A stretch of DNA of 64,000 nt from contig JAZNII010000045.1 of NCBI GenBank assembly GCA_045577415.1, positions 4,761 to 68,760 on the forward strand, read 5' to 3'. This DNA comes from SVTX01 sp045577415. Lineage in GTDB: Bacteria > Bacillota > Clostridia > Oscillospirales > CAG-272. This document shows, one piece after another, positions 51,090-62,200 of this stretch; position 1 is the first letter of the stretch, and each line of letters opens with the position of its first letter. The position numbers and the translations under genes are program-made. The notes beneath the pieces were generated by a model. That model did not search any database. It saw only the letters and a list, made by a program, of their open reading frames with translations, and was not told where the DNA came from.

Positions 51090-53066
51090 TTATTCGTAAT
51101 ATCCGCAGTAGAGCAACCAAGCGTATTCCTGATTATAGGGCGCGCCGAGAAGCACTCTTGTGAATATATTGGTGTCTTCGTTATCGGACCACCAGCCGTT
51201 TTTGTCACCAAAGGCCTTTACCGCTTCGGCAAGCTTTTCGGTCAAAGGAACACGCACGGGATCCGTGGGAGCGGACGTTGTTTCTAAGGGATCCGGCATA
51301 CCGCACTGCATGAAAAGCTCGTTGTAGCTTCGCTTTTCAACGACGTTGCCGTCGATATCATAGATATACGCGCCCATTCTCTGGTGTGCGCAAATGGTGA
51401 AAATGCTTGCGATATATCGAGAATCTGTGGTAAGGTCTATAAAGATAACGGGACCGTCCTTGCTGCCAAGGTGATAATATCCGTCATCGGAATTAAGCAC
51501 CGCGGAGAGGGAGGTGTTGGTAACGTCGAATGTGACGTATGTTCCTTCCTGAGGATAGTTTTTCATTTCCTCGACCTTATCTGCGTCCTCCTGATAAGGG
51601 GTCCAGGGCTGATCCCCAAGTCTTGTCCCCGGGTCTCCCGCATTTTGAATATTCAAAATACACTCGGTCGCGCTCTTCGACTTTATAGCAAAGACGTAAG
51701 ACGCTCCGATATTAGTGGGATAAATACTAAAGGAAAGTCCGTTTCCGTATTTAGAGAAGTCGCTGTTATCCTTGGAAATATCATTGCCTTGAACGAAGAA
51801 CGTGCCGCCGTGATAGCTGACGGTAAGATCGGAATCACACTCGTAGGTGATCGTGTATATAGCAGCGACCTCGGGAGTGAAAATGAAGAAGGAGTAATCG
51901 TTTGGGGTAAGGGAAACCTTATACGATCCCTCTGTGATGTATTGAGCGTTGTAGTCAGCGTCAATAGGAGAGGAAACGTATATCGGGTCGTCTGCTTCCT
52001 TCGCGGTGCGATAAAGCTTTATACTTAAAGATTTATGAGCTGTTGAGATCGCACAGGATGACGCATCATATACGTATTCCTCCGAAAGCAGGGAAAGATC
52101 AAGCTCAACGGTATAATCGCCGTCCTCCAGATCGAATGTGGTATACTGACCGTTATAGGATGACATTTTGACCACTTCGCCGTCCTTGAGAACCTTAACT
52201 ATAATGTCGGTCATAGGATTGCCAAGACCGTCGGTGATCCAGACACCGTAATTGCCCTTGAATCCGCAGGAAGTGCAAACTCCGCCCATGAAGGAGTGAC
52301 CCTTGGGAGCGATGGGCAGCTGAGACGCGGTGATGGTTCCGCATACAGAGCATTTCTTGCCGTCGGTAGTACCTGCTTCGTCACAGGTAGGCGCCTTGCC
52401 GAGAATAGTTTCTTCTGTGTGGTTGTTAGTTTTTGCTATTGCTTGAGTATCAATAGTTTCACCGCACTCGCAAATAAGAGAGATCACTCCTGTTTCTACG
52501 CACGTTGCAGGTTTTGTTACTGTCCAAGAGGAAGCGGAATGGACGTGATCGACGCTGATTGTAGGAATAGCTTCGGTGAGAAGAACCAGTTTACAACGGG
52601 TACACTCCTTATGCTTTTTTCCTTCTGTTTCGGTGGTCGCGGTGAAATCTATCATCCAGTCGCTCTCTGAATGTCCAAGGGCAGAGATTATATCTTGTGA
52701 TATGATCACAGCGTCGCAAACAGAGCATTTTTTGCCCTGCGTGAGACCTTCCTCGGAGCAGGTTGCCGCACGTCCCTCGATAATCTCCTCGGTGTGGGCC
52801 AGCATTTCGACATCCTCGGTTTCAAGGATCTCGCCGCATGTGATACATTCCTTGTGCTTTGAGCCTTTTGATGAGCAGGTCGCGTCGGCATCAACGATCC
52901 AATCGCTTGCCTGATGCTCGTCGCATTCGGCAGATGAGCTTTCGTCGGTGTCTCTGCTTGTCTCCAAGGGAGTCGAAGAAAAGAAATCACAGGAGACCGC
53001 GAAAAGGGTCATAACCGAAACTATACATATAGCAAACGCTATTTTCGCATATTTGTTGATATTCAT
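51090..53066 (-). CDS. Lipoprotein with repeated zinc-ribbon-like modules and an Ig-like domain
   Basis: Protein of 658 residues, lipobox AVSC (Cys26). Residues ~45-265 contain about five repeats that alternate H-x-E, C-x-x-x-G and CxxC forms, such as GKKCSVCDAVIISQD, KHKECTRCKLVLL, GKKCSVCGTITASQ, seen in surface proteins of gut anaerobes. An Ig-like domain follows (WITDGLGNPMTDIIVKVLKDG, YTVELDLSLL). The C-terminal ~150 residues include DGYYHLGSKDGPVIFIDL and end AWLLYCGYY, a pattern shared with the 960-residue neighbour. Function unknown; probably a surface protein. Confidence 0.8.
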   Translation of the reverse strand: MNINKYAKIAFAICIVSVMTLFAVSCDFFSSTPLETSRDTDESSSAECDEHQASDWIVDADATCSSKGSKHKECITCGEILETEDVEMLAHTEEIIEGRAATCSEEGLTQGKKCSVCDAVIISQDIISALGHSESDWMIDFTATTETEGKKHKECTRCKLVLLTEAIPTISVDHVHSASSWTVTKPATCVETGVISLICECGETIDTQAIAKTNNHTEETILGKAPTCDEAGTTDGKKCSVCGTITASQLPIAPKGHSFMGGVCTSCGFKGNYGVWITDGLGNPMTDIIVKVLKDGEVVKMSSYNGQYTTFDLEDGDYTVELDLSLLSEEYVYDASSCAISTAHKSLSIKLYRTAKEADDPIYVSSPIDADYNAQYITEGSYKVSLTPNDYSFFIFTPEVAAIYTITYECDSDLTVSYHGGTFFVQGNDISKDNSDFSKYGNGLSFSIYPTNIGASYVFAIKSKSATECILNIQNAGDPGTRLGDQPWTPYQEDADKVEEMKNYPQEGTYVTFDVTNTSLSAVLNSDDGYYHLGSKDGPVIFIDLTTDSRYIASIFTICAHQRMGAYIYDIDGNVVEKRSYNELFMQCGMPDPLETTSAPTDPVRVPLTEKLAEAVKAFGDKNGWWSDNEDTNIFTRVLLGAPYNQEYAWLLYCGYYE

Positions 53067-53100
53067 ATTTTTCCTCCATAAATGCGGAAAACTGTATTTG

Positions 53101-53132
53101 TGGGGTGTCGCACACGCGACAACCCCATTTTT
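53101..53132. other. Hairpin with T-run between two lipoprotein genes
   Basis: TGGGGTGTCGC pairs with GCGACAACCCCA (one bulge) around ACAC, with TTTTT after it on the plus strand. Both flanking genes are on the minus strand, where there is no T-run, so its job is unclear. Confidence 0.4.
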
Positions 53133-53144
53133 GAGTAATAAATC

Positions 53145-56027
53145 TTAGGGTGCGGGAGTAATGTTGGTACTGCCGAGATGTCTGTAATAATAGCAAAGCT
53201 TAGTCCAGGAATTAGTTACTCCCTTGAAGGAATATTTGTCCATAAGCTGTTGGAGCAGAGAAGCAAGCTCTGCGTCAACGGGAACGCAACCTTCAAGCTC
53301 AGGTGCTTCGTCGGTCTTGGGAAGCATCTTTTCAAGGTAAGCTGAGATCTCGTCGGTGAGATCCTCTCCGCCGCCGTGATATTTGCCGGCAAGAACCTCC
53401 TCAAGCTGATATATCTGCTCCCATTCAGCGTAGGAGTCGCCCCAGAGCTTCTCATAATATTCGAGACAAGCATCCTTGTCTCCGCCGAACTCCTTAAGCT
53501 TTGCAAGAACCATCTGGTCGGTTTCATTGACCGAAAAATCAAAGCCTCCGAGCTTGATCATCTCTTCGATAGAATGAGAGAACATACCCGTTGAGGTAGA
53601 GAAGTCGGCGTAAACGACAGAGCCGAGAGTTCCGTCCTCGCGAAGCTCGTGATAAAAGCCGTCCTCTCCAAGCTTAACGTTGATACCGCCCGCGACGGTC
53701 TCGTTGATCTGCCCGCCCGTGCTTTCGTGAAAAGTAAAATATCCGGGGGATGCAAGATGGAAATGCTCGTAGCTTTCGCCAATGTAGGAAACCGTAAACG
53801 TAAATGTTCCTACAGCGTAGATGTCGTAATAAGCGATGTCGATATAATAGGTCTCGCCCGCCTCCATATATTCTACCATAGAGACGTTGACAGTGTCGAG
53901 AGTAAGGTTGCCGTAAGGACGGTCAACTATCGCTGCTGTGTGTATGCACTCATAGTTGCTGTTGAAGATCCAACCGTCAACGGGGTCATCGCTCTGGGAT
54001 CTGATGAAATATACACCCGACTTTTCGGGAACGAACTTGTATTTAAGTCCGCGAGGCATTATAACTCTGCCGTCGTAGGTTACGGTGTTGAATTTTTCCT
54101 CGGTCTCGGTGGAGAGTACCGTGTCAAACGCCGCGAAGAATGCAATGCCCTTGACGGGATCCTCAAGCTGCTTGTCGGTGCCGTAAGCATCGTAGTAGGA
54201 GCAAGCCTGAAGCCACTGGTTGGGATTGTTCTTTTCCAATCCAACTATGTCGGCAGCCGCTTCAAGTATCTGCTTCAGCTCCTCGGTAACGGGGGAGAAG
54301 CCGTAAAGAGTACCGTTTATAGAGTGGTTACAATAGTTAACAAGAGTTTCATAGAGATTAACGCCGTCCGAGACCAGCTTGCCGTCGTATCCGAGCTGAT
54401 TAAGAGACTCGGCGCTGAGCTGAGTTTCCGCCATCAGGTTGACGAGAAGGAGGGGACCGTTAGCGTTGCCTACATGGTAGTAGCCGTCTTTTTCATTGAA
54501 TACAGGAGTAATATACTGCTGATAGCCAAGTCCGTTAGCGTTGGGCTTGGTAGCCGCCTGACGGGGAATATATGTGGGGGCGTTTACCTCGCTTGCCGAA
54601 ACCTTGCGGAAATTGCGGAGATATACGGTGTCATCGCCGGTATCGGTCGAGTCGTCCTTAAGATATATGAAAGAAACTGTGTATTCGCCGTCCTCCGTAG
54701 CAACGTAGGGGAAGCAGGTAGTCCAGTCCTCGCTGACACCCGAAAGTCTGTAAATATCCTTTTCGTTAACAAGGATATAGAGGATGTCAACGCCGATCTC
54801 GGACTCCGCGAACCAATCGATAGCAAGAGCCTCACCCGCTCTCAGGCTAACTGTCGCGTGGAGAGTTGCAAAAGAAGCATCCTTGTATTTGTTGGCGGGA
54901 TATACGCAAGCCGTGCCATTCTTCTCGCCGATTATGAAGGGCCAAGAATATTCAGCGTCGTCAGCCTCGGTTTCGGGATAATACGTTGCGGTAAAGCCTG
55001 CGCCGTTAAGGACTGCGCCTATCTCCTCGGAGGAGGGCATCTCAACGTCGGGCTTTTCTGTGGGAGTAAGCTCCTCAATGGAGGTGATGAGCTTCTGCTG
55101 ATAGTTTTCTGCGGAGAAATGCTCAAATGCCGCAACGAAAGGTTTTTCGCTGGTAAGACCGCCTATCTCGATAAGACAAATAGTGCCGTAACGGTCAACG
55201 AATATAGACGTAGGATAGCCCTGAAGATTGAAAGCTGAACCCAGTCTGGAATAGTCCTTTGCCACGGGGAAGGTAAGACCCATGGTAGCCTTGAAATCTC
55301 TGACGGTTACGTCGTTGTCGCCTGCATAGTTGTTGAGAGCTATGACCTCAATCTCGTCGCTGAATTTCTCATAAGCGCTTTGCATATAAGGAAATTCGTT
55401 GATACAGGGAGAGCAGGTGGAGTACCAGAAATTGATAAGCACGCCCTTCTTGGTCTTAAGTGCCTCGGAGAGGGTAAACGTGCTTCCGTCGGTAGTGGTA
55501 ACGGTGAAATCACGGATGATGTCGCCAAGCTCGTACTGAACGCCCGTAAGGTCGGAATCCATAATTACAGAGGAGGAGAGAACTATATCCAAGGCTTTGC
55601 CTTCAAAGGAGTAGCTATCCTCAACTATATATCCTTCCAGATCGTCTTCTGAAAGCTTGACTACATAGCCGTCGGCAGGCTTGAGAGAAATCTTTCCCAT
55701 ACCCTCATCGTCGGTCTTGCCGTACGAGATCAAGTCATCTCCAAGATATATGTAGAAATTAAGCTTGGACATGGGGCGACCGCCGATAGATCTGATGCTG
55801 ACGGTATATTCTACCTTGCCGTCATTGTTTGTCTCGCCGCTTTGAGTATCGCTCTCGTCCTCCGAAGATTCGGAGTCAAGGGTGTCGGTCGTTTCCGATG
55901 AGGTCTCACCGCCGAATATGCCACTAAACATAGCGCCTATGTTGCATCCCGTAAAGGAGATGGCAACAGCGCCGAGAGAGATAAGCATAGCCAGCGTGAT
56001 AGCAATTTTTTTCAGGTTTTTTCTCAT
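53145..56027 (-). CDS. Large TlpA-like thioredoxin lipoprotein
   Basis: Protein of 960 residues, lipobox FTGC (Cys28). After an acidic Ser/Thr stalk (~35-65) comes an Ig-like domain (VSIRSIGGRPMSKLNFYIYLG), then a TlpA/ResA-type domain at ~170-310: GVLINFWYSTCSPCINEFPYM with a CSPC active site and QGYPTSIFVDRYG with the cis-Pro. Carbohydrate-binding-like beta regions follow. Two copies of a module with DGYYHVGNANGPLLLVNLMA ... WLQACSYYDAYG and DGFYHELREDGTLG ... WTKLCYYYRHLG fill the C-terminal half. It is likely an extracytoplasmic thiol-disulfide protein. It is first in the minus-strand lipoprotein group. Confidence 0.85.
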   Translation of the reverse strand: MRKNLKKIAITLAMLISLGAVAISFTGCNIGAMFSGIFGGETSSETTDTLDSESSEDESDTQSGETNNDGKVEYTVSIRSIGGRPMSKLNFYIYLGDDLISYGKTDDEGMGKISLKPADGYVVKLSEDDLEGYIVEDSYSFEGKALDIVLSSSVIMDSDLTGVQYELGDIIRDFTVTTTDGSTFTLSEALKTKKGVLINFWYSTCSPCINEFPYMQSAYEKFSDEIEVIALNNYAGDNDVTVRDFKATMGLTFPVAKDYSRLGSAFNLQGYPTSIFVDRYGTICLIEIGGLTSEKPFVAAFEHFSAENYQQKLITSIEELTPTEKPDVEMPSSEEIGAVLNGAGFTATYYPETEADDAEYSWPFIIGEKNGTACVYPANKYKDASFATLHATVSLRAGEALAIDWFAESEIGVDILYILVNEKDIYRLSGVSEDWTTCFPYVATEDGEYTVSFIYLKDDSTDTGDDTVYLRNFRKVSASEVNAPTYIPRQAATKPNANGLGYQQYITPVFNEKDGYYHVGNANGPLLLVNLMAETQLSAESLNQLGYDGKLVSDGVNLYETLVNYCNHSINGTLYGFSPVTEELKQILEAAADIVGLEKNNPNQWLQACSYYDAYGTDKQLEDPVKGIAFFAAFDTVLSTETEEKFNTVTYDGRVIMPRGLKYKFVPEKSGVYFIRSQSDDPVDGWIFNSNYECIHTAAIVDRPYGNLTLDTVNVSMVEYMEAGETYYIDIAYYDIYAVGTFTFTVSYIGESYEHFHLASPGYFTFHESTGGQINETVAGGINVKLGEDGFYHELREDGTLGSVVYADFSTSTGMFSHSIEEMIKLGGFDFSVNETDQMVLAKLKEFGGDKDACLEYYEKLWGDSYAEWEQIYQLEEVLAGKYHGGGEDLTDEISAYLEKMLPKTDEAPELEGCVPVDAELASLLQQLMDKYSFKGVTNSWTKLCYYYRHLGSTNITPAP

Positions 56028-56059
56028 ACAAAATCTCCATTTCGCAAAATTTACTCTTT

Positions 56060-56088
56060 AGATTACCATATATTCCGTAAAAAATCAA
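56060..56088 (-). promoter_or_regulatory. Possible promoter of the lipoprotein group
   Basis: On the minus strand TTGATT (56083-56088), 17 bp, TAATCT (56060-56065). The -10 box is poor, so this is tentative. Confidence 0.4.
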
Positions 56089-56171
56089 GAGGTACAAAAA
56101 ATATTACACTTTTTTCACGATAAAGTTACAAATAGCGCCAAGAAAAGTATCGAAATGCGGCTCAAAAGCAC

Positions 56172-56200
56172 TTGAAATTGTTATGAACATATGATATAAT
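56172..56200 (+). promoter_or_regulatory. Promoter of the subtilase gene
   Basis: TTGAAA (56172-56177), 17 bp, TATAAT (56195-56200), 82 bp before the ATG. It diverges from the lipoprotein group. Confidence 0.78.
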
Positions 56201-56281
56201 TATAAGTGCTTGCGCGATTATACTGTTAATTATATTAATATATAATCAAACAAATAAAATTCCCACGGAAGGAAAAATCAA

Positions 56282-59200
56282 ATGGCAAAAAGAAAAACAC
56301 TGATGAAATGGGGAAGCGTTGCCACCGTTTCGATACTTATTCTGGCTATCGCCGTATCGGTATTGGTCAACTTTGGCGGAAGCCCCTCGGACGAGGTATC
56401 CTCTATCATCAACACAAGCGACCGAAACATCAATAAGAATCTTGGTCAGTTTATCGACAGCTCGGTAATGTATAAGCTCCCCGATACTGTCAAGGAAACC
56501 GACGACATATCGGTCATCATTCAGACTAAAAAGGACTCGCTTCTCGACGCGTACGACAAGGCGGACACCGAGCTTTCTTTCTCGCAGTTCGTGTTCTCGG
56601 ACGACGCAAAGGCGGTCACCGACAATATCATCAAAGAAAAGGACATCATAACCGATGCTTTTGACGAGCAAGGCTTTGATTACACTCTCGGAGCAGACTA
56701 TAAGGCTATCTTCGGCGGCTTTGAGGTAATTATCAAGGCAGGAGATTTCGAGCATCTCTGCAACGCTCTCGGCGACAGAGCTACGGCTATCGTGGGCGAC
56801 GAATACAAGCCCTGCGAGACACAGCTTGTTGAGAATAAGGTAAATGTTTATGAAACGGGTATCTTCAACAGTTCCTCCTTCGGCTATGACGGCACGGGAA
56901 TGGTCGTTGCGGTCCTCGATACGGGTCTCGACTACAACCATACCGCGTTTTCGGTAAATAACTTTACCGCGGACAGAAACAAGCTCGGTATGACGTACGC
57001 CGACGTCGAAAGCTTTATTTCCGACACCAAGGCAAGCAAGCTCCATTCGGGACTTACCGCGGCGGACGTATATCTGAACGAAAAGGTACCCTTTGCCTTT
57101 GACTACGCGGACTACGATCCCGACGTTTACCCCATGACACCTCAGGCAAGTGAACACGGAACTCACGTTGCGGGCGTTATCGCGGGTAAGGACGATGTTA
57201 TAACGGGTGTCGCTCCCAACGCCCAGCTTGCAATAATGAAGATATTCTCCGACGTTGTCTCCACCGCGAGAACCTCATGGATACTCAGCGCGCTTGAGGA
57301 CTGCGTTATCCTTGAAGTAGACGTTATCAATATGTCCATTGGTACAAGCTGCGGATTCAGCAGAGAAATGGACAAGGAGGCTATCTCGGGTGTTTACGAC
57401 CGCATCCGTGAGACGGGAATCAGTATGGTCGTTGCGGCATCCAATAGCTTCAATTCGACCTACGGCTCGGAGAAGAACGGTAATCTCGGTCTGACCTCCA
57501 ACCCCGACAGCGCAACGGTAGGCTCTCCTTCCACCTACGAGGGCGCTATGTCGGTAGCATCCATCAGCGGAGTAAAGACCCCTTACATACTCTACGACGG
57601 CAAGATCATTTACTTTACCGAATCCACCGACCGCGTTGCCGAGGAGAAGAATTTCTACGACGATATTCTTCCCGAGGGAGTCGATTCGATGGAGATCGAA
57701 TATGTCACCATTCCCGGCGCGGGACGTTCTGCCGATTACAGCGGACTTGACGTTACGGGCAAGATCGTGCTTGTGCGCCGCGGAGCTACGACCTTTGAAG
57801 AAAAGGCAAACGTAGCGCAGAGCAAGGGTGCAGCAGGCATTATCATCTATAATAATGTGTCGGGTGACATCAAGATGAATGTCGGCGACGCTACGCTTGG
57901 CGTCTGCTCGATCGGTCAGGACGACGGTGAGATGCTTGCGGCGGCAGGAAGCGGAAAGATCACCCTCAGCCGCACTCAGACCTCAGGTCCCTTTATGTCC
58001 GACTTCTCGTCCTGGGGACCCACTCCCGACCTTGGCATCAAGCCCGAGATCACCGCTCACGGCGGTATGATCTATTCGGCAGTTCCCGGACAGAGCTATG
58101 ACCGTCAGTCGGGTACGTCTATGGCATGCCCCAATATCGCGGGTGTGACCGCGCTTATCCGTCAGTACGTGGTGCAGAATTTCCCCGAGATCGCAAACGA
58201 TCCCGTAAAGGTAACGGCTCTGGTCAATCAGCTCATGATGTCCACCGCCGACATAGTTTATAACGTAAACGGTCTGCCCTATGCCGTAAGAAAGCAGGGA
58301 GCAGGTCTTGCGAATCTTGACAACATTGGAAACACAAAAGCTTACATCATCACCTACAGAGACGGTGAGGAGATGGACAAGACAAAGATCGAGCTTGGCG
58401 ACGATCCCACAAAGAGCGGTGTCTACACTCTTACCTTCTCGGTCAAGAACTTTGGAAATGCGGCTCTCTCTTACGATGTATCGGCATACGTTATGACCGA
58501 GGGTGTCAGCGACACCAAGACCAATCAGGGTGAGACCACCGTTGACGAGCTTGGATATATCCTCGACGGTGCAAACGTGGCTATCACCTCTTACAGCAAC
58601 GCAACCGTAAACGGTATGAACCTGACCGTTGGCGCAGGTCAGACCGCCGACGTAACCGTAACCATCACTCTCTCCGACTCCGATAAGCAGTACCTTGACG
58701 ACTTCTTCGAGAACGGTATGTACGTTGAGGGCTTCGTGGTTCTTGACGCGGCAGAGGAGAGCGTTGTGGACCTCAGCGTTCCTTATCTCGCGTTCTACGG
58801 CGATTGGACACGCGCGCCTCTCTTTGACCTTGATTATTTCGCAACCAACAAGGACGAGCTTGACGACTCCATCGACCTTCTCGACAAGACTCTTCCCGAT
58901 GCATATGCAACCAGACCTATCGGTAGCGTTCAGAGCGACTACGTAAGCTACCTCGGCTCATTCTATTTCGTGCAGGATCCCGCAACCAAGCAGATCAGTG
59001 CCGACAGAAAGTATGTCTCTCTCTCCAATCAAGAGGGTTCGGTCCACGAACTGAGTAATGTCTGGGCGGGACTTCTCCGAAATGCGTCCAAGATAGTCGT
59101 AACTATCACCGACGCATCTACGGGCGAGGTCGTATTTGAAAAGGTGGACGAGGATGTCCGCAAATCCTACGGCGACGGCGGCTCGATCTATCCCGCAGAC

Positions 59201-62200
59201 GTAAAGATAGGATTTGACGCCTACGAGCATAATCTTAAAAATAATACCCAATATAACGTAAAGCTTCAAGGCTACCTCGATTACGGTGACGGAGGACTTG
59301 AAACCAACCTCAATAATACTTTCGAATTTCCCCTTGTAACCGACTTTGAAGCGCCCGCGGTCACTGACTGCGAGTTCTACACCGAATATGACCGTACTGC
59401 TGAAAAGACCCGTCTTTTCGCAAAGATCGCGGTATACGATAACCATTATTCCATGGCTTTGCAGGTGGGTTACGTCAAGCAGGACACCGACGGATATATG
59501 CTGGAGACCTTCGATCAGTACCTTACTCCCGTATATTCCGAGGCTAACTCCACCTCCTACGTCGTTTACGAGCTTACAGATTACGTTGACGACATCAGAC
59601 GTGGCGCTGTCAATAAGAACAGCTTCACCGTTGCGACGTACGACTACGCGCTCAACACGGCTACCTACGAGATAGCTCTCCCCGATGATTTCGAGGCGTT
59701 CTATTTTGAGGAGGAGAGTCTGACTCTGAGTCCTAATCAGGTCTATACTCTCACTCCTAAATCATATCCCGATACCCAGTGGACCGAGCTGCTCACCTAT
59801 ATCTCCACAAACGAAAAGGTTGCTCACATCGTTAATAATAAGGTGGTCACGGTAGCTCCCGGTCAGACGGTTATTATCGCGAGAGATCCCGTTACCAATC
59901 AGCAAACGACCTTTGAGCTGACGGTTCTCGGCGAAGGCGACGAGGGCTACGTAAGATACGATAAGCCCGTCACAGACAACTTCGTGCTTACGGGATATAA
60001 GACCAATAAAGCCTACTACTTCCTGTCAAGCGACGAGCGAGACATCGGAAGCACGGGCGACGAGATGAAGTTTGTCGGCAACGGATATTCGATGGAGATG
60101 TTCCCGTCGGAGTCTGTCACTCTCCGTTATAAGCTTGACGCATATTTCCCGAATGACACAGAGGTGGTCGCCGTATCCAGTAACGACAACCTCGTGCAGG
60201 TTGAAAAGGTGAACGGAGAGTGGGTCATTACCGCGCTTGCAGAGGGATACGCGTCGGTATCGGTTGACGTATTACTTGACGGTAGCGGCACTTACTACTC
60301 TCAATCCATTGATATTGAAATAAAGGATCCCTACATAACCACAGGTCCCTCGCTTACCCATTATTTCGGTATGGGCGGCAGGGTAGAGATACCTGCGAGC
60401 TTGGCTATAACCGATATAGGTCAGTTTGCGTTCTCCAACTTTGACTACGTTGCAAAGGGACCCGGAGATGAGATAAGCGAGGATGATCCCACAACCACGA
60501 AGCAGTGGTTCCTTGGAGACGACACCATTGAGGAGGTAGTCATTCCCGAGGGAGTTAAGACCATCGGCTCTTACGCCTTCGCAAATCTTACCGCTCTTAA
60601 AAAGGTAGTTCTTCCTTCCACCCTTGAAAGAATAGATTTCGGAGCGTTCTACGGTTGTTCTGCGCTTACCGAGGTAGAGGGAATTGAAAAGGTTAAATTT
60701 ATCAACCGCGGTGCCTTTGAGGGATGTTCCTTGAGGGGAACCGTTGAACTGACTAACGCGGTGGCTATCGCCGACAGAGCCTTTGCGGGCAACACCAAGC
60801 TTGACGGCGTGGTGCTTGGCAAGAACGTTCAGTCTGTGGGCGCGTACGCATTTGCGGGCAATATCGGTCTTGATAGCGTTAAGATCGAGGCGGAGATCAT
60901 CAAGCTCGGTCAGTACGCATTCGACGGATGCGAATCCATTAAGGAGATAAGCATCAACGCGGCGGTAATTCCTACGGCGGCGTTCAACGAGTGTAAGTCT
61001 CTTGAGATTATCACACTTGGCAAGGATGTCTCTGTCATCGGCGAGTACGCGTTCAGCAACGCCGCGGCGACCAAGATAATCGTTGACAAAAATAACAAGA
61101 CCTTTGCGTCTGCGGAATCCGGAGAGTATCTGACCAATAAGGCAGGGGATGAGCTGCTTTTGGTTGCCCCCGGCATAAAGGGTGAGCTTAATATCACCTA
61201 CGGCAAGATCACTTCAATAGCAAACGGCGCTCTTTCGGGCAACCTTAATATCACCTCGGTAAATATACCAAGTGTGACCAAGGTTGGCAATTACGCCTTC
61301 GCATACTGTGAAAGGCTTACCGAGATCAAGCTTGGAGAGCTTGAGAGCATCGGCGACTACGCGTTCTACAGAACCGGAATAGATACCGTCCCCTCGCTTG
61401 ACAAGGTAGATAAGATAGGCGATTACGCTTTCGCTTATACTAAGGTTACATTCTTGACCGTTCGAGACGGAATGACCGTCGGTGAGGGCGCGTTCAGAGA
61501 GTGTAAATCGCTTGCAACCGTAGTGATCGGCAACAACGTAACTATCGGCGCGGACGCTTTCCGCCTTGACAGAGAGACCAACTTCACCGAGGAGCCGGGT
61601 TCTTATCGCGGTGAGAACGGTAGGCTTGTTTACTATTACATATACACGTCGCCTCTGCACAGTCTTACCATCGGTAACGGTGTAAATATCGGCGACAGCG
61701 CGTTCATGGGTGCCGCTGAGCTTGTATCCGTTCAGCTTGGCGACGGCGTAGTGATAGGCAATAACGCATTCTATAACGCGGTAATGCTTAAGAATATCGA
61801 CCTTTCGGGAGCGGTATCTATTGGCGACGGAGCGTTCTCGGGCGATGTGCTTTACGAGTTCGCTGACCAGAATATGTACGAGCCTCAGATCGATGAAAAC
61901 AGAGAATACGTTTACAGATATTATGCTTCTAAGCTTGAGACCGTAGATCTGTCTAGCGCATCTTCGCTTGGCGAGGGCGCGTTTGAGTTCTGCCGTGAGC
62001 TTAAGACCGTAGATCTGGGCAGTATCACGGATATTCCCGCAAGAGCCTTCAACCTTTGCGTAAGTCTTGAAAGCATTGATCTTTCGGGTGTCAAAAAGAT
62101 AGGCGAAAGCGCATTCTGCGAGGCGGCACTCACAACCGTATCTCTTGACAGTGTGTCGAAAATCGATAAGTATGCCTTCGTTTACAACGATAAGCTTACC

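Noticed and set aside
53649..55238. 529-codon open frame on the plus strand inside the 960-residue lipoprotein gene
   Set aside because: The minus-strand lipoprotein has a signal peptide, TlpA motif and start site; the plus frame has none.
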